DNA from: Homalodisca vitripennis
Taxonomy: Eukaryota; Arthropoda; Insecta; Hemiptera; Cicadellidae
DNA: 64,000 nt
Reading direction: 5' to 3'
Assembly: GCF_021130785.1 (NCBI RefSeq)
Contig: NC_060214.1
Span: 103,904,001 to 103,968,000, forward strand
This document shows, in pieces, positions 1-11,960 of the stretch. A model generated the notes under the pieces. The model was not told the origin of the DNA. It saw only the letters and a program-made list of their open reading frames with translations, and did not search any database. Position numbers and translations under genes: made by a program. Position 1 is the stretch's first letter, and each line of letters starts with the position of its first letter.

Positions 1-884
1 AGAGTCAGTCACAAATTATTTTAAAATTAATGAGACGATTTTAAAAGGAATACATTTTAACGAAATGACACATTTTTTATAGAACGTAATAAAGTACCTA
101 ACATTTTGGCACTCTTCAAAATTTTTAAGAACATTAGTTTAATATTTTTGATATAATTCCTTTACTGTTTTTCCATGGCCTGATTTAAAAAAGGCCAGTT
201 TTATGTTAAATGTGAACTATTCCTTCTAATTAATATCAGTAAAAGTAGTACTTTTTAAACATTTCCGTCTTCAGGAAGTTATTAAAAAATAAGCAAAATA
301 ACAGAAACCAACAACTTATTAAATAACACTTTAAATTCACTTACTAAGAGAATAATTTGCTCACTTACATATATCGTAAAATATTTATTAGCTCTACTCA
401 GAGATTGTAAGAAGTTTATAGGAGAGAAAAACGTCAATCTTTCCAATTTCAATATTAACCTGTTTGCATCTACCGTCACTATGAATAGTTTACTTACATT
501 TAAACTTCAGAATTATCTTTAGGGCGGTCTTAGAAATAAGTTCTGCCGCGATTGCAGTGTAATCATACGGTTATCGACAAAAATAGCCCATCTGCAAATA
601 CATCAAACAATACATCTTTCAAGGCAAGTAAACTATTTTTGTAATGTTACAAATTTAAATGAGTATTTAGGAAGTTTTAAAATCGCTGCTTTAGTTACTT
701 GGATATGTTTTAATATATTAAGTAATTGTTTGGAGTGTTATTTAGAAAATAGATAAGAATATAATATCAGACACGCATTTTGCCTTTCGTAAGAGTAAAG
801 AATACAAATCGTAAAATATAAAAACTTGATATTTATCAAAGGCTAAGACTAAGATTCTTGTAGTTCACTTATTTTACTTAGTCC
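1..884. other. AT-rich spacer
   Basis: No coding region, RNA gene or clear repeat is visible. The longest open frame is 65 codons, lacks family resemblance and has AT-driven composition. Confidence 0.5.
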
Positions 885-1440
885 TAAAAGGAACTTTCAT
901 CTACTTCCGGAGTGCTGCATATATAGGATGGGTAAGTTTGAGGTAGGGTAAGGTCGTCGCATTGTGTCAAGATCTCATGTACGAGATACCATTATCTCGT
1001 ACTTCAACTTTGGGGAGATAAAGAGCACAATCTCAGACATGTCTCATTGGAAGAAATAAAGGCCAGTTATGTTCTAGCTTATTCCAGTCAATACTCTCTA
1101 ATGGCATTAAAAAAAGAATTATTTTATATAATTCACATTGTCGTACACTGTTTTGTGCCTCACGGCACTAAAGAGATTAAACTGAATTGAATGATTAGGT
1201 TTAGAAACGCTATGGGAGTCCTGCGTACTCCACAGAATAATAGAATTACCGACTAACCTTTTTTTTTACTTTAATATCTGGACATTTGCGGTTAGTGATG
1301 TGTTGCTCATGAATATCCATTGGGCTGCCCAGATGTGCCACAGAGGGTTTTCCTTACCCAGTGTGACACAGGGTAAAATCTTCACTGACAGGTAAAACCC
1401 AGTCATAGTTTAACTCTCCTGGGATTTACAGAGTACGAGG
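885..1440 (-). repeat. diverged copy of a 0.5 kb interspersed repeat (copy A)
   Basis: More GC-rich than its surroundings. Read on the minus strand, it follows the order of blocks seen in the repeats at 26727-27216 (plus) and 51810-52255 (minus). Shared blocks are a CCCANTGGATATTCATGAGC-like block, a CATGTCTGAGATT block and a final CATCC...CACTCCGGAAG block. It is the most diverged of the three copies and has no open frame. The family is not identified. Confidence 0.5.
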
Positions 1441-3059
1441 ATGTTATTCTTATAGATTGAATTTTGACCTTAAAATTATTAGGCATATTTAATAAGGTAG
1501 TAGCATAAATTACATAACATGTTGGTGACTTTTAGTCCTTGAAACTCTATAAATTTGGATCATATTAATTAAATGATGGTGGGGAGGGGGTTGTCAAACA
1601 TTTATAAGTATTGCATTATATATGGGTAAACTGTGAGAAAAACAGATAAAATTGTTGAAAAAAACAAAACTTTCATTACGCATGATGATTTAGGTAGTTA
1701 GTAAAAACTGCACATAAACTCCAATGAACAATTATGGGTATATTTTGGGAGCAAAGTTTTCAAACACTTCGTAGTTTGAACTCATATAAAAACGTAAATC
1801 AAGAAAAGTATATAAATAGATTTAAAAGGTTATATTATATTTTTAAGTATTCAGAAAAATTTACAAACATTGCTCGCGATCGCAAAGAAGAAGAGCTTGG
1901 GTTCGAGCAACTTTACACATAATCATTTATACTGGATTTCCAGTTTAGCGAGCGTTGTTTCATAGTGATTTGTGCATATCCTATTCTATTAGCCATTGAT
2001 ATAATTGTTGGTAATTTGCTTAGTTTGTTAATAAACATAATCATAAATAACAGCTGATGCTGTCACAATACGTTGGAAATGTGTTACTTAAAGAGACAGA
2101 GCATTTTAAAATGTTAGCAAAAGTAGTGGAAGTGTTTAGTTTAAAAAAGTGCATTGGAAGTGGAACTACAAAACAATCTTCCTACTTTAGATGGGTGGGT
2201 GTAAGAGAAGGGGTTTCCTTTTCGAAAGAGTAAACACGGGAAAGTATCTTAAGTATTTAAAGATGACTTATTATTATTAAGTATTTAAACCATCAATCAA
2301 ACGGTAAAATAACTCTTTGAAGAGAAGTTGTCTATTAGTTATTTGATCTAGCAAACAGATTATGCTCAGATAAAGATGGATAAAATAAGACATTGAGAAA
2401 GTTTAAACTTTGACTTTAAACTCAACGGGTCAGTCATAATTTCGAAGTAATAACGAAGTGCAAACAAAGCAGAAGAATCGTAGCATTGTACATTGGCAAA
2501 ATGTGAATGGTTGGTAATTCAGTGTAATCCTATTGCGGCATGTTCTTTAGCTAAGTGTTTTGTGTAAAGTACATGTTTCAGAGATAGTGCACATAAAGTT
2601 GATACAATATGTTTGCTTTGGTTCTTGACTGATACGTGTCACAACGTTCTGGTATGACTTGTTTATTTAGCATAGATTTTAGTTACGTGCTCGGTTAGTT
2701 ATCCATTTGAAGGAGAAATCAGATTGCATAATATCTGGAAAAGTAGTGTCACTGATTTCTTTCATAAATAAACAGTGGAAATTCTCCAAAAATTCTGTAA
2801 CCTTTAAAATCTTCTCAGTCTCAAACACGAACTTAACAAATAATTTAATATATAATTTGTTATTTTTGTTATAATAATAGTGATATGATGCTCAGCCAAA
2901 TTCCAACGATAATCATGCACCATATCTATGAAATCACACTTGTATATGTAGAAATTAAATTTCATAGAAAATTAAGAATCCACACATGGTAACTTACGTT
3001 AGATATCTTGCGGATATTTTGACTACATGTGTTATACAATTTCAAGTTACATAATTATA
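1441..3059. other. AT-rich spacer
   Basis: Nothing recognisable. A 62-codon open frame at 1734-1922 has no family features and is probably fortuitous. Confidence 0.45.
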
Positions 3060-3260
3060 CTCGCTCCCATAATGGTTACCTATAAGACCATTATACAAAA
3101 GTTCGCTAAAGCTTAGTCACATCCCTGGGAAAAAATATACATAATTATTGAACTCGATATTAGTCATATATTAAACTTAATGCAACAACCTAATTAATGT
3201 CTAGAGATGTCGTGCGGACATGCAGACAGATGGAAATTAAATTTTCTTCTCTCTAGATAG
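3060..3260 (+). repeat. dispersed repeat with GTTCGCTAAAGCT core
   Basis: Contains GTTCGCTAAAGCTTAG near 3100, followed about 100 bases later by a GATATC...CGGACA(T)GCAGACAGA block. Related arrangements occur at 11745-11960 and 25905-26100, and the short core alone near 17118 (minus) and 44221. The pattern suggests fragments of one old element family of unknown class. Confidence 0.4.
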
Positions 3261-3940
3261 AGACATAGGGATCGCTAATCCCACAGCCTAGCGCATTTCA
3301 AACGATAATGAAGTGAGTTGCGCAATATTCTATGTTTACGCGGTATAAGTAAGGTTTATATGTCAGGCGGTGTGGCGGCGTTTGTTAAGAAGCGCTATCA
3401 GTGAAGTGAAGTGAGAGTAGATAAAGTATCAGTTGACTATCTACCTATCGAATGACTACACTCAAATACTCAAACACAGTCTTTTGATGTGGTATTAATG
3501 AAGTTAGAAAGAGGGGGTTCATTTCGTTATGAGATCTATGCTCAAAATATTTTTAAAATCCATAGTTCTAAGGCCGGCGCAAAATGTGCCTTGACTAAAA
3601 TCTAAGATATTAGGAGGATCCACACCACTTCAAAACATTGCTCACATTCTCGCTTTAAGAGAGCAATATTCGGTCAACAACAGTTGAACAAACATTTCTG
3701 TAGATAAAATGCGTTTTATTAACATCTGTGACTAGAAATAGATAACCACAGTGAGGCCGGAATGTTTTAAGAATTTAACTGTGTAAGCAATATTTCAATG
3801 CGTTGAGAACAAGAAAATTTTAGTGTGTTACTTTTAAAAATATGTTAATCACAAATATATATGATATTCATATGAACGATTCCGTTTCATGGTTGATGAT
3901 CAGTTACATTGAATAGTATCAATTATAGAAGTTTATGTAA

Positions 3941-3947
<7 letters not shown>

Positions 3948-3980
<33 letters not shown>

Positions 3981-4004
3981 AAATATATATAAGTAAAACG
4001 TATG

Positions 4005-4071
<67 letters not shown>
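3948..4071. repeat. (TA)n microsatellite
   Basis: Two TA-dinucleotide tracts separated by a short ACACACAAAATAT interruption. Open frames on both strands here (runs of Tyr-Ile codons) are produced by the repeat and are not genes. Confidence 0.9.
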
Positions 4072-4073
<2 letters not shown>

Positions 4074-4686
4074 TATGTGAGCAATATCTTTATTGTAAAT
4101 CTGAGCTTGTTTGCTTCTTCTAGATTCAAGATTTGTTCACTAACCCCACCCAAAGTAACAATTCTTGTTCAGTTTGTTGCAATAAAAATGATTAATTTCC
4201 TTATTTATGTAGACAAACACTCTTTAATAAGTAATAACATTTTTGAGGAACTACAGATATTTACAGGCGCTGTGATGCCTAAACCACTGAAAATTTTGGA
4301 ACTTCAACTATTTCAGGTTATTTACCTAAAAATACAAAATAAAAATTAGTAAAGAAAGATATCATCGAAGTAGATTTCAAGTTCGTAGTGAAAACTAATA
4401 AAAGTTATAGACGTTTTACTACTAATTGTTTCATTCAAGCCATTTTGTGCCTTTTATTGCTAAAAGACTGCGTTTTAGTAGAGTATTATTAAAACCTTAT
4501 TTTTACCTTTAAGTGAAAGATAAATTGGTGGTACGAAAAAAAAGATTGAAAACATTAGCATTAGCTGAATTACTTAGTAGCTATGAGTTGAGAGCAAGTG
4601 GATTTTTAAGACGCTGTTTGTTACTTTTTGTTTTGTTTTTTAGCCAGTGCTGTAAATGTGATACGACTTTTCGCAGGATTAAAAAG

Positions 4687-5511
4687 AAAAAAATTATGGT
4701 TGCCTGTAAAGTCGGTTTTACGGGCGAAGATTTTACGTGACAACGTCTTTTTCTCGGTAGAATATTTATTGATATGAATATTATTAAATTGCACAATAGG
4801 AACAAGGAATTGAATGAAAATAAGAATTGCACAAATTTTAACTATAGAAATATATTTTGTTTACTAAAACATTGTACATAATTTGAAATTAATTAAAATT
4901 TGTTATTGTAAATGGTAAAGTTGAATAAAACATTTACTAAAATTGGAATTTGAAATTCTTGCTAAACACAGTTAAATTCTAACTCCGCGCGTGGTGATTG
5001 GTCGGTTTAGTTCGTTTGTTTGGTCGCACTGTTATGACAGGTTAGAGGTTATAATTTGTTATTTTAAATGTTTGACTAGCAATACGCGCTGTTTCTTCTC
5101 AATCGACTGAATTACGATTGATTGCAGAGTGATTTAAACTAATAATTTACTTAACACTATCAACATTTGTCAATAGTATGACATAACCTATAAACTCAGT
5201 TTCTAAACTTTTGTGTCAATCTAACAATTAATCAATCAATCATAGTTTACGATAATGAAATATCAGTGTACAATTATTTACCTTTATTGTTGTAGTTGTT
5301 GTAAATGACGAATCTAAGCACTCCACATTTTCACGAATAAACATAGTTATCTGCTTTATCCCGTGCGGCGGACCCACAGTTATCTGCTTTATCCCGTGCG
5401 GATCCCGTGCGGCGGACCCACTGGACGGGCATCGTAACGTTACCGGGCGTTACACTTTTTCATGAGTGACTCCGAGCCGCAACCTAATTTAAGACGTTGT
5501 CACGTCAAAAA
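4687..5511. repeat. 0.82 kb interspersed repeat, copy 1
   Basis: Nearly identical to 10604-11429. Both begin in an A-run followed by TTATGGTTGCC and end at GTTGTCACGTCAAAAA. A subterminal ACGTGACAACGTC near the left end is mirrored by GACGTTGTCACGT at the right end, a partial inverted repeat suggesting a non-autonomous DNA element. Near 5341-5425 the unit TTATCTGCTTTATCCCGTGC is internally duplicated in both copies. There is no long open frame. Confidence 0.75.
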
Positions 5512-6022
5512 CTAATCCAAGGACTAATCCATTAATTGTTATTAATGACTATCTATTAATCGATTAATCTTATTTGTGCATAAGGATTTTGGTGTCTTTT
5601 GCATTTATCGATAAAGTCCCGTGAAGAAAAATAAAATACAAACTGAGTCATAGTAAACCAATTTTTAATACAATGCTTACAATGAAATTACCAGACTTAC
5701 TTTGATGAATATTTTCAATGAAGAGGGGCCCCGGTGTTACCATTTGAACTATGTAAGTGTAGGAGGACTACTGAAAATAATTTCGGAAGTCACACATACA
5801 AGACAAAATGGAAAATCGAGTAACAGCGTCTTGTACGAATCCTCTTTTCATAAGAAACGGGTTTACTTAAGATTTTCTTAACGTAGCTATATACAGTAGG
5901 AAAAAATTTCGTTTTTATTGATTGGCTTCGAAGTAACGTCCATTTTGGAGGCAATATGAAAAAATTCGTAGAGCAAAAAGATATAATAGAGGTTGAGATT
6001 GTAATTTTTAAATAATCTTAGG

Positions 6023-6222
6023 TTATTGTAGTATCACTAGTATAAAAGAATACATTTTCCAATATAATTTTTTATTTTGTGCAAGGTCTTTCTGAATCAA
6101 AGATTCCATCATCATTCGTGAAGTGCCTGATGATGGAATGTTTGATTCAGAAAGACCTTGCACAAAATAAAAAATTATATTGGAAAATGTTTTATTCGTT
6201 TATGCTAGTGATACTACAATAA
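6023..6222. repeat. foldback hairpin with about 92-bp arms
   Basis: The left arm (6023-6114) and right arm (6128-6222) are near-perfect inverted copies separated by a 13-base loop. The outer ends read TTATTGTAGTATCACTAG and its complement. This is either a foldback MITE or a transcribed hairpin. No protein is encoded. Confidence 0.75.
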
Positions 6223-6229
6223 AATTTTT

Positions 6230-7769
6230 TTCCAATGCTCCAAGATTCTACAATATTAGGTTAAATCAGACATGATTAAATCACACGTTTCAGGGGAATT
6301 CTACCTACTTATTTTTATCAGATAGAAAAAAGATGGCGTTCCTTAAAAAGGCCTTTGAGGTACGTAGCTTTGCAATGGGGCAAATAACGTTACCAAGATG
6401 TCTTTTTATGTCATTAATCACTATTTACCTCATGGGTCCTGAGGAATATTACGATGTTCACGTCAAGCTGTTCGCAATGGCGTCTACATTGAGGCAATCC
6501 AGTATCTATTCTAGAGCATCATAGTTTAACATTGTATAGAGATTGGGCCAAATATCTCAGTCATAGGAAAGGAAATTTACCACTCTGTGTTAGGGTTCTA
6601 GATTTTAATACTTTATGAGGTCTTTGAAAAATGTTAATTGATGAGACAGAATAACTTGCCGAGATTTAGGACTTTTACAATAACTGAATACTTACCCCAC
6701 GCATACTAGCGAGCATATTGTTTAATAATATTATAAAACATAAAGTCATAAATGCGTAGTAATACTTTAAATAGATCAATTCGCTGTTAACAAATGGTTT
6801 TGTGCGCATTTCCACTTAAGGCTAACCAAATATTTTCACACGTGATTTGATTTATTAAATAAGAATCGTGACATTTATAATTGTTTTTTCAGTACCAACG
6901 TACTGTATGGTTTAATGAGGTTTCAAAAATTAGTTTTAAAGCTGAAATCATTTTTATACTGTCCTGTTTATGGATTGTTTTAACGGTATTCAAAATGACT
7001 ATGTGTCAAAACATCAAAAAGCTATTAAAACGATTTTTATTATTACACTGCTAGTTTTACTCTAGGGTTTGTACAAAATAGATAGGCTGAAAACGAAATT
7101 CCAAGTATTTACTCCAAGAATGTCTACACACACATCTAAACATATTAAATAATGTAAATGATTGTTTATTGGGAAAGATTGTGCAATCGAATGATTTTTA
7201 TTTCACAATACACTTATAATGGCTACTTTATGTCTCAAGTGGTGGATAAGAATAAGTATGTATGTATTAGATCAACTTATCGGTATATGTTGTAAAAAGA
7301 TATTCATACTTGAGGAGTTGCTATTCTTTTATACTTTTAGTTTGTTTATGTAGTTCATATTTTCAACTTTAACGCCATAGTATTAACTTTGTAACTATTT
7401 TAACTCTAAAGTAAATAAAGTGATATACCTTTGAATTTAAATGACGCACAGTTTGTTCTTTTACAAATCTTTAATCAAACTTGCTGGATATATAAGGGTT
7501 AAAAATGACTAATGGAACTCTAATTACAATACATAATGCGTAGAAAAGAAAAATAGAAATATTGTTTCAACAAATTTAAAGTCACTTATTGCTTTTGACT
7601 TTAGTATTTTTGTACTAAACCTTTGAATAAATCATAATCATTCAATGTAAAGTTGATCTAAGTGCCTGATCGAATATATACAAGGAAGGAGTACGCCATA
7701 TCGCGTGTCGTATTAGGCTGCAATGCAATATATCAAATCTTTAGTTCATTTCATTTTCGAGATTTCCAA
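6230..7769. other. AT-rich spacer
   Basis: No gene or distinct repeat recognised. Short open frames (up to 63 codons) lack family features. Confidence 0.4.
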
Positions 7770-8315
7770 GAGACAGTTAGAGAAAAAGTGTTCTGGGACC
7801 TCTGCTCTTCGTCTTGTATATCAATGACGTAATCCCTGTCAAAACCCCGGAATGTTTGCGGATGACACCACATTACTGTTTGATGGTCCGTAACATAAGT
7901 TGCAATCGAGTGTCTCAATCTATCTCAACATCTAAAACATGGTTGACGAACAATTTGTTGTTTAATACAAAGAAAACTTCATTCATTAAAGTTTTTACTA
8001 GGAACAAAGATATCTGTATACATCACTAAAGACTTTGATATCACAGAGAGCTCTTCAGTGAAATTTTTGGGATTGACAGTTGATGATAATTGAAAATGGT
8101 TGACTCAAATTTCCCAGCTTTGCAACAAATGAAGCTGAATCAGATTTGCACTCAGGCCATTATATACTCTTTTCCATTCGGATGCATTGCTAATGGTTTA
8201 TTATGGTAACTTTTCCTCCGATATGTCTTACGGTATTGAAGTATGGGGAGGATCACTCTTTGCATCCAGAGTCTTACTTGAACAAAAAAAGCAAATTTAA
8301 AATGTTTTATTTGTC
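7770..8315 (+). pseudogene. LINE reverse transcriptase remnant, first part (interrupted)
   Basis: Conceptual translation with frame changes gives the reverse-transcriptase blocks GSVLGPLLF...YINDV, then the catalytic FADDTTLLF, then KTWLTNNLLFNTKK, a VKFLGLTVDD block and SYGIEVWGGS. The order and spacing fit the palm and thumb of a jockey/CR1-type non-LTR element. Several stops and frameshifts make it a pseudogene. Its continuation appears to lie at 10086-10590, with an opposite-strand LINE inserted between. Confidence 0.65.
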
Positions 8316-10085
8316 TTTAGTATACATATTTAATATTTTACATTTGACAGAATGTAATCGAAATCTTCAGTGATACTTCATACAGTATGAATTATTTCAT
8401 TATTATTGTAAATAAATACCCACTTACAAACTTAGACAGATACATATTTTTTATATATACATAAAAAACAGGGACTTTCATCATGAACAATCACATTTAG
8501 TTCAACATTTTATACAGATATATAAATAAAACTAGATAAACAAGCAAATTTTACAGATAACAACAAGCGATATTTACATATTAATCCAATAACAATATTA
8601 AAACTATAAGTAACTAATGTTTTCATTATCAGGCCAAGTAATCATTAATGGAATAGAAAGCCTGTACTTTCAACCATTTCTCTAGTATAGTTTTAAATCT
8701 GAGAAGGAACAGTATATGCTTCTTGTGGCAGTTTAATAAAAAACTGCATTCTTAAATAAAGGAAACTCTTTTTGTATTCTCAAACTTCGGTTGGAGAATA
8801 TTGGTTGCTATAAGTTTTTTTATAGAAGGGATGACAAGTAAATATTGTTGTCTAGTTCTATGAAAATGAATTTTTTGTATAACTGCAAAGCTGTCTAAGT
8901 TTTCTTTTACTTGAATAAGGCAAAAATATACAAATAAATAGGGAAGGGTCATAATATTTAAGTCTTTAGCATTTGTAAGAATGATTTACGATGTGGAGCA
9001 CTTTTATAACTCGTAATGCCTTTTATTTTACCATGTAAAAACACTTTCTGAGCTCGTGTTATTACCCCAAAGAATTATTGGGTAACTCAAATGAGAAGGA
9101 AAAAATGCATAATTCGAACTAAGCAACATTTTCTTATAAATACAATCCCCTAATCTACGTAAAAACAACGAATTTTGTACACTAACACTTAAAATGATAA
9201 TCTCAGCTTAGTATCTAAACCAATACCCAATAACTTAACAGACTTTACTTTACTGTGTTCCGTTTTTGTATGGTTCACTGTCTATTTGCTTGAAACCACT
9301 TCGTGGCCACTTTTCAGAATTGGCTTTCTCGTATAAGAAAGAATTTAAATCTATGTTGTGACTTAGTAGAGTGGTATCATCTGCATATACTACATAGAAT
9401 GTTATGACAAAAACAATTTACAGCGGTAATGAACAAAAAAGGTCACAAAACACTTCCCTGTTGGACCCCAACAAAATTTGTGTTAAAAAGATACTTATAT
9501 TTACCTTGAGCCACCATTTGTTCTCTACCAGCGAAATACTAATGTAATAACTTTAACTCGTAATAAGTAAAACAAGTAATTTATAGTATAACCTATAAGC
9601 TCTCTTAACAGTAGCTCACGATTAATGCAGTCGAAGACTTTACTCAAATCAATTAGAGTCCATGCATAAAGGGTGTAATTTGTTATCGAAATTATGTAAA
9701 ATATTATTTACTATTGTTTCTACAGCTTGTATTGTATTATTTTTTAAGAGGAATCCAAACTGTTCATTACAGAAAATATTACTATTAAAGAAGAAACTAT
9801 GCAGTTGTTCTTTTAAACAGCACTGACAAATTTTCCTAAATGTTGGAACTAGGGAAATTGGTCGATAACTAGAGGGATCCGATTTTAAACCTTTCTTATA
9901 GGCTGGTATAACTTTGGTAATTATTAATGCTTTAGGAAATGAGTCTTCTGTTGACATCCAAGCTAAACAAAAAAGTTATTGGTACGAAAATCAAATTTAT
10001 TATTTCCTTAAAAATATTATTGGAAAACCCACAAAAGTCTTCACTATTAGAATTGAAATCCGGATAATTAATGAAGACCACCTTT
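8316..10085 (-). pseudogene. nested minus-strand LINE reverse transcriptase remnant
   Basis: From high to low coordinate the minus strand reads FKEIINLIFVPITFLF, then ALIITKVIPAYKKG, DPSSYRPISLVPT and EQFGF. After 9660 follow LIDLSKVFDCIN, VGVQQGSVL and YADDTTLL. Near 8950-8750 comes a C-terminal TLPYLFVYFCLIQVKENLD block with HFHRTRQ, and it ends with KWLKVQAFYSINDYLA near 8650. These are the usual reverse-transcriptase blocks in the usual order. Stops and frameshifts are present. The 5' endonuclease part is missing, so it is 5'-truncated. Boundaries are estimated from where the plus-strand LINE stops and resumes. Confidence 0.7.
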
Positions 10086-10590
10086 AAATTCTTGCAAAGG
10101 AATCCTTCGTTCACGTGGAATTTAAACCTATACTTATCTTTACATATGTATAGAACTATTTTTGTTAGATTGATAAAAACTCAGGATCTTCATACAGAGA
10201 TACTTCAGAAAAATCACAGATTCTCCACCAGATATGGTCGTTACCTCAGCAGTTCAGCACTCCGTCTTGCACTCTCATAAAGGAAAGTATCTCATGCTGA
10301 CGCCCTTTACTTCAACAAAATTCCATCGGAATTGAAAGAAAGCAAAAAATCAAATTCTAAAGGTACTCTAAAAAATATTTATTGAAAAACGAATTTTACT
10401 GTGTTGGCGAATTCCGTTCTACTGGGGCTGTAGAATACCAACTACTGTTGCTGCAGCTTATTGTCTGTAAGCGAAATGTTTTTTTGTTAGTTCCTTAGTT
10501 ATAAATTAAGATTCAAAATTTATGAAGTCTGACATGTATATATTGTATAAAATGTATAACTATCCAGAAAAATAAATGATTTTAATTTTA
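10086..10590 (+). pseudogene. LINE reverse transcriptase remnant, 3' part (after the nested insertion)
   Basis: Translation gives LHMYRTIFV, DLHTEILQKNHRFSTRYG, then ALYFNKIPSELKESKK, the typical C-terminal end of a jockey/CR1-type reverse transcriptase (N-TR...N-KLP-E-K). A short 3' UTR with AATAAATG follows near 10572. It fits as the downstream end of the fragment at 7770-8315; only about 35 codons are unaccounted for at the junction. Confidence 0.6.
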
Positions 10591-10603
10591 AAGACAATCA
10601 TAC

Positions 10604-11429
10604 AAAAAAATTATGGTTGCCAGTAAAGTCGGTTTTACGGGCGAACATTTTACGTGACAACGTCTTTTTTTTGGTAGAATATTTGTTGATATGAATATTA
10701 TTAAATTGCACAATAGGAATAAAGGATTGAATGAAAATAAGAATTGCACAAATTTTAACTATAGACATATATTTTGTTTACTAAAACATTGTACATAATT
10801 TGAAATTAATTAAAATTTGTTATTGTAAATGGTAAAGTTGAATAAAACATTTACTAAAATTGGAATTTGAAATTCTTGCTAAACACAGTTAAATTCTAAC
10901 TCCGCGCGTGGTGATTGGTCGGTTTAGTTCGTTTGTTTGGTCGCACTGTTATGACAGGTTAGAGGTTATAATTTGTTATTTTAAATGTTTGACTAGCAAT
11001 ACGCGCTGTTTCTTCTCAATCGACTGAATTACGATTGATTGCAGAGTGATTTAAACTAATAATTTACTTAACACTATCAACATTTGTCAATAGTATGACA
11101 TAACCTATAAACTCAGTTTCTAAACTTTTGTGTCAATCTAACAATTAATCAATCAATCATAGTTTACGATAATGAAATATCAGTGTACAATTATTTACCT
11201 TTATTGTTGTAGTTGTTGTAAATGACGAATCTAAGCACTCCACATTTTCACGAATAAACATAGTTATCTGCTTTATCCCGTGCGGCGGACCCACAGTTAT
11301 CTGCTTTATCCCGTGCGGATCCCGTACGGCGGACTCACTGGACGGGCATCGTAACGTTACCGGGCGTTACACTTTTTCATGAGTGACTCCGAGCCGCAAA
11401 CCTAATTTAAGACGTTGTCACGTCAAAAA
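10604..11429. repeat. 0.82 kb interspersed repeat, copy 2
   Basis: Same orientation and almost the same sequence as 4687-5511, differing by scattered substitutions and small indels. Flanking sequences differ, so this is two insertions and not one tandem duplication. It sits directly after the AT-rich tail of the plus-strand LINE remnant. Confidence 0.75.
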
Positions 11430-11744
11430 GTAGGTGATAAGAAAATGATTCAACCTACAACTCATTCTTCTACAAATAAAGTTTAATGAAAATTTTAAGG
11501 TATAAATATGAAATATATCACGACATATTTTTCCAAATGATACATTCAGACTATTTAATATTAAATTTTGGTTTATAACAGCTTTTAAATAATAAAAGTC
11601 TACACACTAAGTCAATATAAAATGACGTTGTATTCGATGGTATATTTATGACACGTGTGTGATGTATCACATGTTTTAATCTCTATTGGGTGTTTTGAGA
11701 TTGTTATTTATTCTGGAATTTCCTCGTTGCAATTTAGGTTAGCT

Positions 11745-11960
11745 GTTAGACCAACGTAAAAATATTCGCTAACGCTCAGCCTAAACTCCATGGAGTGAGG
11801 TAAACCATCATTGAGCTGAGGTTCCTAGTTTAGAGATGAGGATTGATGCATAATTTCAAGCCTAAGATCAGTTCGTTTGCGAGATATCGTATGAACAGAC
11901 AGGCTGAAAATAAATTTTTCCATTGAACGCTTCGCTAAAGCTCAGCTAATTAAACAATAC
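11745..11960 (+). repeat. dispersed repeat with TTCGCTAA(A/C)GCTCAG core
   Basis: Two cores are present (near 11765 and 11928), with CTCCATGGAGTGAGG and GAGATATCGTATGAACAGAC between. The same sequence of blocks is seen in 25905-26100 and, more weakly, 3060-3260. Confidence 0.45.

Noticed and set aside
3923..4349. Open frames on both strands with long Tyr-Ile runs (also 34654-34839)
   Set aside because: Entirely produced by TA microsatellites; no conserved protein is implied.
6100..6165. CTGATGA...GAAA spacing resembling a hammerhead ribozyme core
   Set aside because: Stem I could not be paired around the cleavage site, and any apparent stem III follows from the surrounding palindrome. Not supported.
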